A stretch of 64,000 bases of DNA from Cyrtodaria siliqua. Taxonomy: Eukaryota; Mollusca; Bivalvia; Adapedonta; Hiatellidae. Positions 22,336 through 33,841 of the stretch are shown here, piece by piece. The stretch's first letter is position 1; each line of letters begins with the position of its first letter. The notes beneath the pieces are model-generated. The model was not told where the DNA came from. It was given only the letters and a program-made list of their open reading frames with translations, and ran no database searches. The stretch covers positions 31,854 through 95,853 of the forward strand of contig JAWPHD010010230.1 in assembly GCA_037043455.1 (NCBI GenBank). The letters run 5' to 3'. Made by a program: the position numbers and the translations under genes.

Positions 22336-24110
22336 ACAAGGGGCCCAACGGGCCTAAATCGCCCACCTGATATGTGGATTTTTGTAAAAGCAAGCATTAT
22401 TTGTTTAAGCTGAATACTCGTTTTATTAAAAATCTCTATGTATACGTTCATGCAGGCTTTTGTTCTCAGGAACTTTACTTGTTTTGTTTTTCTAAAAGAA
22501 AGAAGCAATATAAACAAGAGTGCGCTCATCTGGTGATCTTTGCAAAGAGTAAGAAAAACTCTGTATGTTTCTTTTTTAGTAACAGAGACTTTGACCTTGA
22601 CCCAGTGACCGCAAATGCAATCCCAATCTTCCTTTCCATACCAGATACATACACACTAAGTTTTGTTTCAATATCTCATTCCTGACAAGTTATTGTCCAG
22701 AAACGAATTTTCTATTTTTACAAACATTTACCTTGACCCCAGTTACCTTAAATGCAATCCCAAATTTCCTTTCCATATAAGCTACATACACAGCACGTTT
22801 CGTCGCAATATCTCATTCCTAACAAAAGTTATTGAGTGGAAACGATTTTTCCAGCACCGACACTGACCTTGATCCCAGTGATATAAAATATAACCTTAAG
22901 CTTTCTTTCCATATAAGCTTCCTACATAGCAAGTTTCGTCTCAATATCTCATTCCTAATCAAATATATTGAGTGGATACGATTTTTCCGTTTTTATTGAC
23001 AGCGACCTTGACCCCAGCGACATCAAATATAATCTTAAGCTTTCTTTTTATATAAGCTTCCTACATAGCAAGATTCGTCGCAATATCTCATTCACAAACG
23101 TTATTGAGTGGAAACCATTTTTCTATTTAAGTAACAGTGACCTCTAGGATCTCATATGCAATCCCAAGCTTCCTTTCCACATAAGCTAACAACAAAGCAA
23201 GTTTAATCGCAATATCTCATTCTTAACAAAAGCTATGGAATGGAAAGAATTGTTTCTATTCTAGTAACAGTGACCTTAACCTTTAGCCCAGTGACCGCAT
23301 ATGCAATACTTAGCTTCCTTTTTCATATAAGTTACCAACACAGCAATTTCGTCACAATATTTTATTCCTAACAGAAGTTATTGAGTGGAAACCGTTTTTC
23401 TATTTTTCTTAACAACAGCCTTGACATTGACTGCTGGGATGTGGCCAAATTTGACACCAGGGTCACCATTTTAACAAACTTGGTAGAGGATCATTAGATT
23501 ATGGTCCATGTAAAATATTAAACCTCTTGCTCGTCTAGTTTCAATGAAGAATGTGTTTTAAAGTTTATCTATGTAAAATATGTTATCCCTGGGGCGGGGC
23601 CATATTTGATCCCAGTGTCACCATTTTAACAAACCAGGTAGAGGACTATAAGCTTACAGTAAAGTCAAACTATTATATCTCGGGCTCCGGCAGAAGATTT
23701 TAATTATTTCCGTTTATAAATCTATGTAAAACTTCGGGGCGGTGTCAGATTTGACCCAGGGTCACTATTTAAACTTTGTAGAGAACCATATGCTGATGTT
23801 GCTGTAATATATGAGAGCGCTGGGCCTTGTGGTTTCAAAGAAAAGGATTTGTTAAGTTTGTCCCTCAAACAGTCTATGCAAAACAGTTAACGTCTATATA
23901 CAAACGTGGGACCCCGGGGACGCAACCATTTTTAACTCCGAGGAATTCATTTGCACAACGTTTATAACAGGGGTTGGCAATCACTAATAATGAAAACTGT
24001 CGAAATCTATTCAGTGGTTCTTGAGAAGAAGAGAAGAAGTGTTTTTTAAAGCTTTTGGCCATGATGGTAATGGCTGCCATCGTGGATGCCGCACTGACCT
24101 AATGTGTATA
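22336..24110 (+). mobile_element. Hairpin-headed non-coding element with ~150-bp 'gtgaccttgacc' units
   Basis: The head is ggccc-aac-gggcc at 22341-22353, followed by taaatcgcccacctga, nearly the same words as the element at 54489 (gaatcgctcacctga). The core repeats gtgaccttgaccccagtgac, cccaa(g/t)cttcctttccatat, and aatatctcattcctaaca with ttattgagtgga, near 22590, 22720, 22860, 23000, 23120 and 23260. A second block (aaatttgacaccagggtcacc, near 23450, 23610 and 23745) follows. No GACG run or 3' hairpin is evident, so the right end is approximate. Confidence 0.65.
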
Positions 24111-24575
24111 ACTTTGAAATTATTTTCCCTTAAACCTTGAAACGTCTCTTACTAAACTCAAGAAACAACACACACAGTACTTACTTCAGAATTTCAATTT
24201 GTAATTTGGCATAGAGCACTTGGGTGACCAACTGCTACAAAAGCATTTCTTAAATATCACATAATTAAACTCAAACTATTGAGACTCAACCTCATTGTAT
24301 CAATTATTCTTTAAAGTATGAACATGTTTTGTATATGTTATGTGTTATCACTCAATGAACAACATTGTACATAAACAATCAAAATAACTTTCAAATGCAT
24401 ATGAATTATCATAGATCATGACGGTGAAAAACACTATTATTCATTTAATAAATTAAACAGATGCATACAACGTCAATTTTAAAATATACATAATTTGAAA
24501 CATAAATAAACTATAAAAAAAAACTAAACGTGTTAGCCGGTCGTTGTCCCAAAGCTGAATGACTTGCCGCTAAAT
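24111..24575. other. Nothing identified
   Basis: AT-rich sequence with no recognised gene, RNA or repeat. Confidence 0.4.
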
Positions 24576-24589
24576 TATTGCACGAGAAA

Positions 24590-24790
24590 ACTCTAGCGGA
24601 GACTCAACACGATTCAAGGGAAATTAATTTACTTCTAATTCATTCTTCAAACGAAGAAAATTACTTTGACCTCAGTATCATCCATGTGAAAATTGGTCAA
24701 AAATTGGCCAAGCGGTTTCTGATGAAAAGCCGTTCGAAGCAAACGTTAACGCCGGACGGAAAACCGACGAAGCGTGATTACAACAGCTCA
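24590..24790 (+). repeat. Fragment of a GACG-ending dispersed element
   Basis: Contains ttactttgacctcagtatca, then tgaaaattggtcaaaaattgg, caagcggtttctgatgaaaa and cgccggacggaaaaccgacg. This is the typical end section of non-coding elements of this class. An open frame across it is incidental. Confidence 0.5.
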
Positions 24791-25274
24791 CAGGTTAGCT
24801 AATAAAGTTGGCCATTTTGCTACTGGTATTGGAACGGATGGTCAGTCTTAATGAACGACGACTATCTTTATGATGTAATCGTAAATTGCAACTAGTTACG
24901 ATTTTACACTTTTCGAAATTTGATACAATTTAATCATTGAACGACAAAAAGCATTACAAAAAACACATTATAGTTTGTTTATCATCACCCGTAAACAAGA
25001 TCTCAATATACCAAACATACACTTGTATTAAGATTTGATTTGAATTTTAGTGGCATTTCATTTGAGTTCTGCCCCGTGTGGTTCCGGGGGCCCCGTTTGG
25101 TTTCGGGACAAATAATAGGGCCACTGCAGATCCCGTTGGAGGGGTAGGCAGAGGGTAGAACACCCCCACCCCCACACACCACCCAAATTCATGTTCATTT
25201 TATCATTTTTTATTCATGCTCATTTAAGGTCTTCATCATGACCCCTGCATTGTTTCAGGTGCCATCTCGCTCAT

Positions 25275-25505
25275 ATCACCAGAGCAGTGGCAGAAAAACA
25301 ATAAACGTAGCTCCAGCGTAAATGGAGTGTCTACAATAGCAGGTAAATTGCAGCAACTCTGCAGTTCTGCAGGTGAGAAGGTTCTAGGCCAATTCTCCAT
25401 ATTTTATCTCGGTGTACATGGAGGATGAGCCCGGCATGTTCATTCCTGTTAGGCGCCATATAACCTTTCATGTGTGGATGTGCCTTAAAACCCCAATTCA
25501 ATTCA
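25275..25505 (+). repeat. Dispersed repeat, inverted relative to 32085-32290
   Basis: Its reverse complement matches 32085-32290 over about 200 bp, including ctaacaggaatgaacatgcc, ggctcatcctccatg, aaaatatggagaa and ccttctcacctgcagaactg. It is probably a SINE or short interspersed element; no A/B boxes were located. Confidence 0.75.
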
Positions 25506-25941
25506 TTTGAGTTCTATATGGTCAAAATACAAAATGTACCACTCTCAGTCTAACTGATAAACTTTTAACTGTGTCTACTAGATAATCCTTGTAGATTTCG
25601 AATTAACGATATGGCAAGGAAGTGATATGGAAAAATAGAAAGCTTGATAATGGTGATGCGAAGAATATTTCTTTGCAAATCCTGCACACATTATAATATA
25701 ACAGTTCAAAAAATCAGTACCAAAAAAAAAACATCCTGAAAATATTTACATTTTAATGACGGAATTTTCTTCAAGCTTGGGTTACAAGATAAAATTTCAA
25801 AAAATAATAATAATACAAACAAGTTATCGCCGATTCTGGATTTACTCGTTAATATCGATAATTATGTACAGCAGGGGGCACAGGTTTGTCAGGGTATGAC
25901 GCAGATACGTGTGATATAGTCAGTGGCTATATATATATATA
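25506..25941. other. Nothing identified; short TA run at 25929-25940
   Basis: No gene or repeat was recognised. The TA run directly precedes the palindromic MITE. Confidence 0.4.
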
Positions 25942-26201
25942 CGAGGGGTGATCCAAAATTACGTAGACTATTGCTATGCAATATTTATTATTAAATAGTT
26001 AAAAATGTACACACAATATTAAGCAATGTAACCTTTATGGGATAGTTGATATCCGTTTATAGTTAACATTATATAAAGGCATTTTTTTATACGTCGTCAT
26101 AGTAACATATAGTGTAATATTGTGTGTAAATGTTATTTTTAACCATTTAATAATAAAAAAATTACAGCATCAGTCTCATTATTTCTTGAACATCCCATAA
26201 A
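25942..26201. mobile_element. Palindromic mariner-like MITE
   Basis: The left end cgaggggtgatccaaaatta is typical of mariner inverted repeats and is preceded by TA. The right end reads as a degenerate inverse (agtctcattatttcttgaac then atccca). The inside is also inverted: attattaaatagttaaaaatgt followed by acacacaatatt is mirrored by gtaatattgtgtgtaaat and ttaaccatttaataat at 26110-26155. It is non-coding, about 260 bp. Confidence 0.7.
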
Positions 26202-26603
26202 TATAGTCTAAGTAAAATATACTTATTATAAAACGATGTACGTCAAAGGTAACTGTGGCAACTGTTTTATTCGTTGATATTTACAATTGCATGTAAAAGT
26301 GCATGTGTTTATTTGTGTATTGCTCAGCAAAGATATGTTTCTGTTTAGTTGTATTTCTATTAAAAGCTCATCATGTTTACGACATCTTCAACCTTTGAAC
26401 CTTTATTAGCCTTTGTGGGTATAAAGTAGATGTTTGCTTTGAACATTGGCGCTGAAAAGAACAACACACCTAAAATAAACTGAAACCTGATTCAGGTAAT
26501 TAAGTTGACTAGACGTTATTTTTATAGTATATAATCTTTATTTTTCGACCATATTACAAAATACCAACATTATATGAATAATAATAGGTGTTACATTCTA
26601 AGA

Positions 26604-26867
26604 TTTCACGGTACAGTAATGTCAAGTCCATTTTGCGAAAAAGCGATGGATTTTATCACTCAGACGTCGCTTATACGCAAAATGGACGTGTCATTACTGT
26701 CAGCCGTCGCTTACACGCAAAATGGACTTGACATTACAGTCAGCCGTCGCTTACACGCAAACTGGACGTGACATAAGTCAGCCGTCACTTATACGCAAAC
26801 TGGACGTGACATTACTGTCAGCCGTCACTTATACGCAAAATGAACGTGACATTACTGTTTCGTGAAA
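26604..26867. mobile_element. MITE whose subterminal segment is tandemly amplified
   Basis: The left end tttcacggtacagtaatgtc, with aagtccattttgcg, is the inverse of the right end (cgcaaaatgaacgtgacatt with actgtttcgtgaaa). The right side holds five tandem copies of about 44 bp (cagccgtcgcttacacgc with aaaatggacgtgacattact), while the left has one copy in opposite orientation. The element is non-coding. Confidence 0.75.
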
Positions 26868-28130
26868 TATTTTTCCCTTGAAAAAAGGCCAAGGGGCCAA
26901 AATAGAGAACAAAAAAGTAACAATTTGACGTTTTAATACTACATCCTTTAATGGCGGATTTATTGTAGATTATATCCGTTTATATAATTTCAAAATGAAG
27001 GTTTGAATATTAAGTAATTTATTGTTGCTTTTTCTCTCTAAAAAATAAAAACTTATAGCAAGTTAATAGTATTTTAACACATCTTTAATAGTTGTTCTTG
27101 TATCTAAAAAATATAAATAATAAAAGAGAATATTTGAACTGTGTTGCATTTAGTTTCTAAAATTCTTTTAGTTTAAACCAAAACGTTTTCATAGAAAAGA
27201 TGAGATATATTTTCTCGGAATTCGTTATCAGAAGCAGCACAATTCATCTTAACCTCCCACAACCGCTGACGATATTATGTATAATCCAAAAATGCACGAC
27301 AATATTAAATGATATTTTATAAACAGTGCAAAGACAAACACATCTTTTTTCAAAAATCTTATTGAAATGGTATGGAAATGGTATGTCCACTCTTTCGATG
27401 AATTTAGAAAAAATATTCAACATTAATACAGCTTTTTACACAATATTAAAGCGTGGTGATTTAAAATTCTAACACTTGGAACAGAACTATAGCAAAAACA
27501 CATAAATTAAAAACTGTAATATATATTTATTAGATATCTTTAACAATGATAAGTTGGCAAGATAGTTCATGAAATAAATTCTGACGATAAAAAGCGGACA
27601 TATATTAAAACAAACTGTAATGACAACAATGAAGATTGTGAGACATTCTCTAATACGGAAACGTATATCGGCCTCGTCATGTTGAGGCTTATTACTACTA
27701 ACATTCCTTGCAAGTCATAAAAAAATTGCCACCATATTGAATTTTATTTCTGGAAATTATTGTTTATGTGCATTATCACTATAATCGACTATTTTTTGAC
27801 GGCAATATAGACATTAATACATAAGAAGTCATCTTTTTAATTTGATATGGGCAATAAGTCGACGTATATAACCTTTTTCTAAAAGGCGTCCAAAAGAATG
27901 CGTATTTTTGAAGCGAATTTGGTTTTATGTATAATAATACAGCTGTACACGTCCGCCATTTTAAACATTCACCGTGCAACGTACTCTTTGGATAGGTCGG
28001 GGTTACATTTTGGGCAGAAAGGGTTACCTATTGCGCAAGGGGTTGACTTTTGGACCGGGTTACCTTCTGTTTTCCTACATTCATTAAAATGTTTCACTGA
28101 AAACATTTACGTCGCTTTAAACTTTACAAA
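26868..28130. other. AT-rich DNA, nothing identified
   Basis: No supported gene, RNA or repeat. A short local duplication, gaaatggtatg, sits at 27365-27384. Confidence 0.4.
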
Positions 28131-28330
28131 GGGGCAGGCTTGGCCCAGTGGTTAGCTCGGTGGACTGAAAATCTGGAGGAACCGAGTTCCAAGCCTTACC
28201 TGCGCCACATACTTGTGTCGGTATATTCTTGAGCAAGACACTTTCCATTTGCCTCATCCTTAGGATGAGGACGTAAACCGGGCTGTCCTGTGTATTTAAG
28301 TGTATTCTCCGAGCACGTAAATGCACCATA
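28131..28330 (+). mobile_element. tRNA-derived SINE, copy 1
   Basis: The head has an A-box-like tggcccagtgg at 28141-28151 and a B-box-like gagttccaagcc at 28184-28195. It is followed by the body ttcttgagcaagacacttt, ggatgaggacgtaaaccggg and tctccgagcacgtaaa. The body recurs inverted at 45383-45673 (cttggacaagacacttt, ggggacgtaaaccggg, cctccgagcacgt), so this is one SINE family. The conserved ttgagcaagacactt block resembles core domains shared by several metazoan SINE families. Confidence 0.8.
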
Positions 28331-28331
28331 C

Positions 28332-28448
28332 GAATATATTCGTTATTAAGAGCAGGGCAGGGTTCCCGGACTATTTTGTATCTTTCACTCGAATATATTC
28401 GTTATTAAGAGTAGGGCAGGGTTCCCGGACTATTTTGTATATTTCACC
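28332..28448. repeat. Tandem duplication of ~57 bp at the SINE edge
   Basis: cgaatatattcgttattaag, then ag(c/t)agggcagggttcccgg and actattttgtat, appears twice in a row. Two near-identical copies lie directly 3' of the SINE, and cgaatatattcg is itself palindromic. Confidence 0.85.
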
Positions 28449-29047
28449 TCTCTCTGGAGCTGCTATAGATAATATGTTGATGAACCGAGCCGTTTAACAG
28501 CATTCAGTAATTATTAGGTTATACCCACATAACAAAGGCGGACCCGGTGCTCTCTCCTCTGCCACTAAAAATGTATGGTAAACATAGTATTAACCTCTGA
28601 TTGCCGTATTTTACGGGGTGTGCAGCGGGTCTACGGTTGTTCACCAATTAAAATATTCTGAAAATGCACTAGAGTTTACCATATAGTTATACCATGTAGG
28701 GAACAAAGGATTTCCAGAAAGCATGCCCTCTAACCCCAAGACCCGCCCCACAGCCCGCCGCTCAATATTTGATACCGTAATTTTGTCAAAAAAATGCAAT
28801 TTGCGATCAAATGAAGGTGTCTTCTGAAATATTTTAAGACGAAAACGTGTTAATTAAGTTATTTTAAACCATCAATTATCTCAACATGACGTTTTTCGAA
28901 ATCAAATAACATTGGTTTGAGTCAATAGTAGACTGACAAAGAGTTACATGTGAGACTTCGTCTCAGATGTGCATGCAAACGTGTTAAATTGAAGAAAAAA
29001 ACTATAAAAACTTTTTTAAATCAATAGCTCCCATAACCGAATAAATG
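28449..29047. other. Region 3' of the host gene's last coding exon
   Basis: Presumably contains the 3' UTR of the minus-strand gene. No clear AATAAA on the minus strand was located close to the stop. Nothing else is recognised. Confidence 0.4.
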
Positions 29048-29345
29048 CTATGGCGGTTCATTTTCGCCTGTAACCTCAAAGGTCGTATCAATGTTCTTTT
29101 TATGTCGTATTGTGTAAAAGGACCAGGCCACCAGCTGTATGCTGCCGATAATCACGGGATATAAACAGACCAACGAGAACATCACACTGTTTAACGCTCC
29201 AATCTGGCTGGGGTCTAATTTATGATCTTTCATCTGCTCATAACCATAACTATTCAAGATGGCGACCACAAACATCGGTGATAGAGAAATTGCAGGCTTG
29301 ACCACAAGTGCGTTCGTACCGTATATCATCGACGTCACTGGGTGA
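29048..29345 (-). CDS. MFSD13A: TMEM180/MFSD13A-like transporter, exon 4 (C-terminus)
   Basis: The last coding exon of the gene that starts at 39241. The acceptor is gttttcag|TCAC at 29346; one base completes an arginine codon split across the intron. The exon then reads HPVTSMIYGTNALVVKPAIS and two hydrophobic helices ending at YPVIIGSIQLVAWSFYTI. A short charged tail precedes TAG at 29048. The 'ALV-KP---LSP' segment and the helix-then-basic tail correspond to the C-terminal part of vertebrate TMEM180. Phase fits exon 3 exactly. Confidence 0.88.
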
Positions 29346-29615
29346 CTGAAAACATCAAAAACAAAAAGTCAGAAGATCGTTCACATGTTTGCGACCGTAT
29401 CGTCAACGTGTACGAAATCGCCGTCCTATGTGGCTCATTCATAATATGACGAGTTGCTTTAAGTCTTTTAAAAAATGGAATTTGTAATTATGATACAAAT
29501 GAGCCAGAATTAAGTTAACAATAACAACTTCAGATGACGTACTTTAAGCAGTATATGCTATGCAATGGTACTGGTAAAGATGGTTTACTGAGGAAGCCTT
29601 ACATGTAATGTTTAA

Positions 29616-29934
29616 AGGCAATGTAGCGACACAGCCAAATAATCTGTATTCTTGAGAGTTCTGTAAAGCTTGGAAAAGGGTGTAAACTGTCAAAATCGGA
29701 TGATAAACAAAGAAGGTATGACATTTGAAGGTTTGTAGAAACGGATAAGGAAGCCGCCATTTTGAGAGCTATGTCATCATAGTTCTAAATGACCATTTAT
29801 AGAATATTTATGAGTATGATAATTCACTGATAAATAGTAGAAGAAAGTACAGCAACTGTATGAATATTTGAGTAATTCTGTCAGAATTTTTCAACTCTAA
29901 ATACTAACGATTGGACTGTGTGGCTACATTCCCT
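29616..29934. mobile_element. TTAA-flanked MITE in intron 3
   Basis: The left end aggcaatgtagcgacacagc (29616) and the right end, whose reverse complement is agggaatgtagccacacagt, are inverted repeats with about 21 of 25 matches. TTAA flanks both sides (29612-29615 and 29935-29938). The element is 319 bp and non-coding. The satellite that follows begins exactly at its right TTAA. Confidence 0.75.
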
Positions 29935-32068
29935 TTAAGCTATCTTCCTTTAAGCTATCTCCCTTTAAGCTATCTCCCTTTAAGCTATTCTCCCTTTAAG
30001 CTATCTCCCTTTAAGCTATTCTCCCTTTAAATTATCTCCTTTTAAGCTATTTTCCCTTTAAGCTATCTCCCTTTAAGCTATCTTCATTTAGGCTATCTCC
30101 CTTTAAGCTATTCTCCCTTTAAGCTATCTCCTTTTAAGCTATATTCCTTTAAGCTATTCTTCCTTTAAGCTATCTCCCTTTAAGCTATATTCCCTTTAAG
30201 CTATCTTCCTTTAAGCTATCTCTCTTTAAGCTATCTCCCTTTAAGCTATCTTCCTTTAAGCTATCTCCCTTTAAGCTATCTTCTTTAAAGCTATCTGCCT
30301 TTAAGCTATCTTCCTTTCAACTATCTTCCTTTAAACTATTCTTCCTTCAAGGTATCTCCCTTTAAGCTATATTCCCTTTAAGCTATCTTCCTGTAAGATA
30401 TCTCTCTTTAAGCAATCTCCCTTTAAGCTATCTTCCTTTAAGCCATTCTCCCTTTAAGCTATATCCCTTTAAGCTTTCCTCCCTTTCAGCTATCTTCTTT
30501 TAAGCTAATATCCCTTTAAGCTATCTCCATTTTAGCTATTCTCCCTTTAAGCTATCTTCCTTTAAGCTATCTTTCTTTAAGCTATCTCCCTTTAAGCTAT
30601 CTTCCTTTAAGCTATCTCCTTTAAGCTATTCTCCCTTTAAGCTATCTTCCTTTCAGCTATCTCCCTTTAAGCTATCTCCCTTTAAGCTATCTTACTTTAA
30701 GCTATCTCCTTTTAAGCTATTGACCCTTTAAGCTATTCTCCCTTTAAGCTATCTTCCTTTAAGCTATCTCCCTTCAAACTATCTTCCTTTAAGCTATCTG
30801 CCTCTTAACTATCTCCCTTTAAGATATCTTCCTTTAAGCTATCTCCCTTTAAGCTATCTTCCTTTAAGCTATCACCCTTTAAGCTATCTTCCTTTAAGCT
30901 ATCTCCCTTTAATCTATCTTCCTTTAAGCTATCTCCCTTTAAGCTATCTTCCTTTAAGTCATATCCCTTTAAGCTATCTCCCTTTAAGTTATCTGCCTTT
31001 AAGCTATCTGCCTTTAAGTTATCATCCTTTAAGCTATCTTCCTTTAAGCTATCTTCCTTTAAGCTATCTCCCTTTAAGCTATCTTACTTTAAGCTATCTC
31101 CTTTTAAGCTATTGACCCTTTAAGCTATTCTCCCTTTAAGCTATCTTCCTTTAAGCTATCTCCCTTCAAACTATCTTCCTTTAAGCTATCTGCCTCTTAA
31201 CTATCTCCCTTTAAGATATCTTCCTTTAAGCTATCTCCCTTTAAGCTATCTTCCTTTAAGCTATCACCCTTTAAGCTATCTTCCTTTAAGCTATCTCCCT
31301 TTAATCTATCTTCCTTTAAGCTATCTCCCTTTAAGCTATCTTCCTTTAAGTTATATCCCTTTAAGCTATCTCCCTTTAAGTTATCTGCCTTTAAGCTATC
31401 TGCCTTTAAGCTATCATCCTTTAAGCTATATTCCTTTAAGATATCGTCCTTTAATCTATCTTCCTTTAAGCTATTCTCCCTTTAAGCTATCTTACTTTCA
31501 GCTATCTCCCTTTAAGCTATATTCCTTTAATCTATCTCCCTTTAATCTATCTTCCTTTAATATATCTTCCTTTAAGCTATTCTCCCTTGAATCTATCTCC
31601 CTTTAAGCTATCTCCCTTTAAGCTATATTCCTTTAAGCTATTGTCCATTTAAGCTATTCTCCCTTTAAGCTATCTTCCTTTAATCTATCTCCCTTTAATC
31701 TATCTTCCTTTAATCTGTCTTCCTTTAAGCTATTACCCTTTAAGCTATCTTCCTTTAAGCTATCTCCCTTTAAGCTATCACCCTTAAGCTATCTTTCTTT
31801 AATCTATCTCCCTTTAAGCTATCACCCTTTAAGCTATCTTCCTTTAAGCTATCTCACTTTAAGCTATGCTATCTCCCTTTAAGCTATCTCCCTTTAAGCT
31901 ATCTCCATTTAAGCTATCTTCCTTTAAGCTATCTCACTTTAAGCTATCTCACTTTAAGCTATGCTATCTCCCTTTAAGCTATCTCCCTTTAAGCTATCTG
32001 TAAGCTATCTCCCTTTAAGCTATCTTCCTTTAAGCTATATCTCTTTAAGCTATCTCCCTTTAAGCTAT
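29935..32068. repeat. 15/16-bp satellite, ~140 copies, in intron 3
   Basis: Units are ctatcttcctttaag or ctatctccctttaag (15 bp), with ctattctccctttaag (16 bp) variants, over 2.1 kb. A rare run (cttactttaag, ctccttttaag, ctattgaccctttaag) occurs at 30691 and 31083. Flanking variants repeat in the same order, giving a 392-bp higher-order block. The unit's ccctttaa equals the right terminus plus TTAA of the adjoining MITE. Confidence 0.95.
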
Positions 32069-32084
32069 GTTTAAAGGTCTTGGG

Positions 32085-32290
32085 GAATTGTATTGAATTG
32101 GGTTTTAAGGCGCACCTACGTTACATGGCGTCTAACAGGAATGAACATGCCAGGCTCATCCTCCATGAACATCGAGAAAAAATATGGAGAACTGGCCTAG
32201 AACCTTCTCACCTGCAGAACTGCATAGTTGCTGCAAATTCTATTGTAGACACTCCATTTACTCTGGTCTTGGAGAGGCAGGGAACGGAAC
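32085..32290 (-). repeat. Dispersed repeat, inverted copy of 25275-25505
   Basis: Contains aattgggttttaaggcgcac, ctaacaggaatgaacatgcc and ggctcatcctccatgaacat, matching the reverse complement of 25275-25505. The 88-codon open frame over it is therefore repeat-derived and not a host gene. Confidence 0.75.
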
Positions 32291-32665
32291 CTAATAGGCA
32301 CTATGAAATATATACCCTTTTTCACAAACTGAAATATCTACAATAAATGCAAGGTGTTTAAATGGTCTACAGAATACGTATACAAATTATGTTCAGACAA
32401 AGTTGGTATCCAAAGCCCTCGATCTGTACCTTAACAGGCGTAAACAAATGTGTTTTAGTCGTACCTTTTTTCTCGTTCTAATACTTACTCTTCTTGTATA
32501 TTTGACTCGTCTTGCGATCCAGTTTTACTTTGCAGCTTAGTACTTACTTATGCTTATTGTGCAGACGATTTAGTTCTCCTATCAAATGGCGATTTGAAAT
32601 CATTTCTTGATAAACCTAATGATTGTTGCCCCTGTCATCAATACAATCTTAAGGTTCATATTAAT
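32291..32665. other. Nothing identified (intron 3)
   Basis: Intronic sequence with no recognised feature. Confidence 0.4.
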
Positions 32666-33618
32666 AACAAGAGGTCAATGACCTTGAAGCTCTACTGATT
32701 GATTTTGATTTCAGGAAGTAGTCGCTACAGACTTGTTTTTTGAAAATCTATTTTTAACCGTGGCGGCCATCTTGAATTTCCGGCCGACCTGAAATTTTGC
32801 TAAGATCAATAAGACATTAAGAGCAACATTCCTGTGAAGTTTCATGAAAATCCGTCAAGTAGTTTCAGAGAAGTAGTCGCTACAAGTTTTCATTATATAA
32901 CTCTATGTAAACAAAAATGGCCGCTGGCAGCCATGTTTAACGTCGAATCAAAATAATTTTCCACAAGGATCTACATCATGTCATGCTGATCATTTTAGAA
33001 AAAGTCCCATATCAATACCACTTATAGTTTTCAAGAAGTAGTCGCTACAAACTTATATTTTAAAAATCAATTTTTAGCTGTGGTGGCCATCTTAAATTTC
33101 CGGCCGACCTGAAATTTTTCTAGGATCAGTTAGACATCAAGAGCAACATTCCTGTAAAGTTTCATGACAATCCGCCAAGTAGTTTCAGAGAAGTAGTCGC
33201 TACAAGTTTTTACTATATAACTCTATGTAAACAAAGATGGCCGCTGGCAGCCATGTTTAACGTTGAATCAAAACGATTTTTGACTAGGATCAACATCATG
33301 TCATGCTGATCATTTTAGAAAAATGTCCCATATCAATATCATTTATAGTTTTCAAGAAGAAGTCACTACAAACTTGTATTTTAAAACTTTATTTTTAGCT
33401 TTGGCGGCCATCTTGGATTTCACATCAACATGAATTTTTACTAGGATCAACTAGCCTTTATGGGCAACATTTCTGTAAAGTTTCATGAATATCCATCCAG
33501 TAGTTTCAGAGGAGAAGTCGCTACAAATAAAAGTTTACGGACAGACGGACAGACGGACGGACGACGGACGCCGCACCACGGCATAAGCTCTGCTGATCTC
33601 TGATCAGTAGAGCTAAAA
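32666..33618 (+). mobile_element. Hairpin-ended non-coding element, both ends visible
   Basis: It begins aacaag, then aggtcaatgacct (a palindrome, 32673-32685) and agctctactgatt (32688-32700). The core has three units of about 340 bp (gaagtagtcgctacaagttt, ctctatgtaaacaaagatgg, tggcggccatctt). It ends in acggacagacggacggacg, then a hairpin at 33586-33614 (agctctgctgatc-tct-gatcagtagagct) and aaaaac. The 3' arm gatcagtagagct is the inverse of the 5' agctctactgat(t). It lies inside intron 3. Confidence 0.8.
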
Positions 33619-33841
33619 ACCAATGTTAGAATTTTTATCTAAACAGACAAAATGATCAAAGGTTAAATATGTTAATACTGTGGACATGAAGTAGATTGTT
33701 AATATGTAAATTAGTATACATTTCTGGGTATTTATCTGCTATCTTCATAAAAGATGCATAATGGGAAAACAGCGGCCCAAAACAGCAAGTGTAATACGCC
33801 TTCCAGCAAACAGCTGATGTAGGGTTTGAAAGGACCTTCAA

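Noticed and set aside
32080..32346. 88-codon plus-strand frame
   Set aside because: Lies almost wholly on an interspersed repeat that also occurs inverted at 25275-25505.
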